Shown in pieces: positions 63,901-64,000 of a stretch of 64,000 nucleotides of DNA; within the stretch, counting starts at the first letter, position 1; the number at the start of each line of letters is the position of its first letter. Below the pieces are notes generated by a model that saw only the letters and a list, made by a program, of their open reading frames with translations, was not told where the DNA came from and searched no databases. Position numbers and translations under genes: made by a program. The stretch is taken from positions 1,240,001-1,304,000 of the forward strand of contig NZ_CP124620.1 of the NCBI RefSeq assembly GCF_030128875.1, in the 5' to 3' direction. Origin of the DNA: Stenotrophomonas sp. BIO128-Bstrain. GTDB taxonomy: Bacteria; Pseudomonadota; Gammaproteobacteria; Xanthomonadales; Xanthomonadaceae.

Positions 63901-64000
63901 GGGCTTACCTTGGGGGAGGGCGACCGCCAGCGGCGGATGAAAGAAAGGATGTGGGCGTACGACCCCGAGCATAGGGGCAGGTGCGTTGCAGCGATGGGAA

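Overview
The window is GC-rich, densely coded Gammaproteobacterial chromosome and most resembles Stenotrophomonas or a close Xanthomonadaceae relative. The evidence is a LexA box of the Xanthomonadaceae form TTAG-N6-TACTA in front of imuA-imuB-dnaE2, an alpha-amino-acid ester hydrolase whose catalytic residues align one position off the published Xanthomonas citri enzyme, several TonB-dependent receptors, and many regulator/efflux pairs. The genus is inferred from remembered family features; no database search was run.

Left end (1-5.5 kb): one end of an integrative island. A P4-type integrase lies next to the 3' end of tRNA-Leu(CAA), and the start of a type ISP restriction-modification enzyme runs off the left edge. 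Core genome follows: a lone receiver-domain protein, an SRAP abasic-site protein and a GNAT acetyltransferase. Then come four tandem tRNA-Ala(GGC)/tRNA-Glu(TTC) units, each with its own recognisable promoter and terminator.

5.5-18 kb: a MerR regulator is translationally coupled to a Cu(I)-type P-ATPase. A GlxA-like AraC regulator and a periplasmic thiol-redox pair (Lgt-like/TlpA fusion plus lipoprotein DsbG) follow. Next is an apparent arginine-decarboxylation operon (DcaP-type porin, AdiC antiporter, AdiA decarboxylase) behind a perfect FNR/Anr-type box, then a divergent CDF-like transporter.

18-31.5 kb: a ParD-like/methionine aminopeptidase pair sits under a TATAC-repeat promoter. A LytS/LytTR two-component system and a LysR/RidA pair follow. 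A large AsmA-like protein and an APH-fold phosphotransferase lead to a TPP riboswitch in front of a TonB receptor and a PnuT-type transporter, which suggests thiamine uptake. A second TonB receptor, siderophore-like, is convergent with these.

31.5-47 kb: mixed accessory and envelope genes. They include a CoiA-like zinc-ligand protein, a VOC protein, an H-NS-like protein, a glycine-zipper protein, an orphan HExxH protein, an Lpp-like lipoprotein next to an L,D-transpeptidase, a flavin monooxygenase/MarR pair, a trypsin-like protease, a phosphatase-gene relic, AcuI, an aldo-keto reductase module with AraC control, and a PLP-homeostasis cluster (YggS and the MocR-type regulator PtsJ).

47-64 kb: the SOS mutasome imuA-imuB-dnaE2; an MFS exporter with HxlR control; a GH3 glycosidase with an odd N-terminal domain and a LacI-type operator; an MFS exporter with LysR control; the ester hydrolase; and an Old Yellow Enzyme. 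A recurring design is a regulator divergent from its presumed target with a near-perfect palindrome between them (positions 22407, 54321 and 58869). ATGA stop/start overlaps join seven gene pairs.
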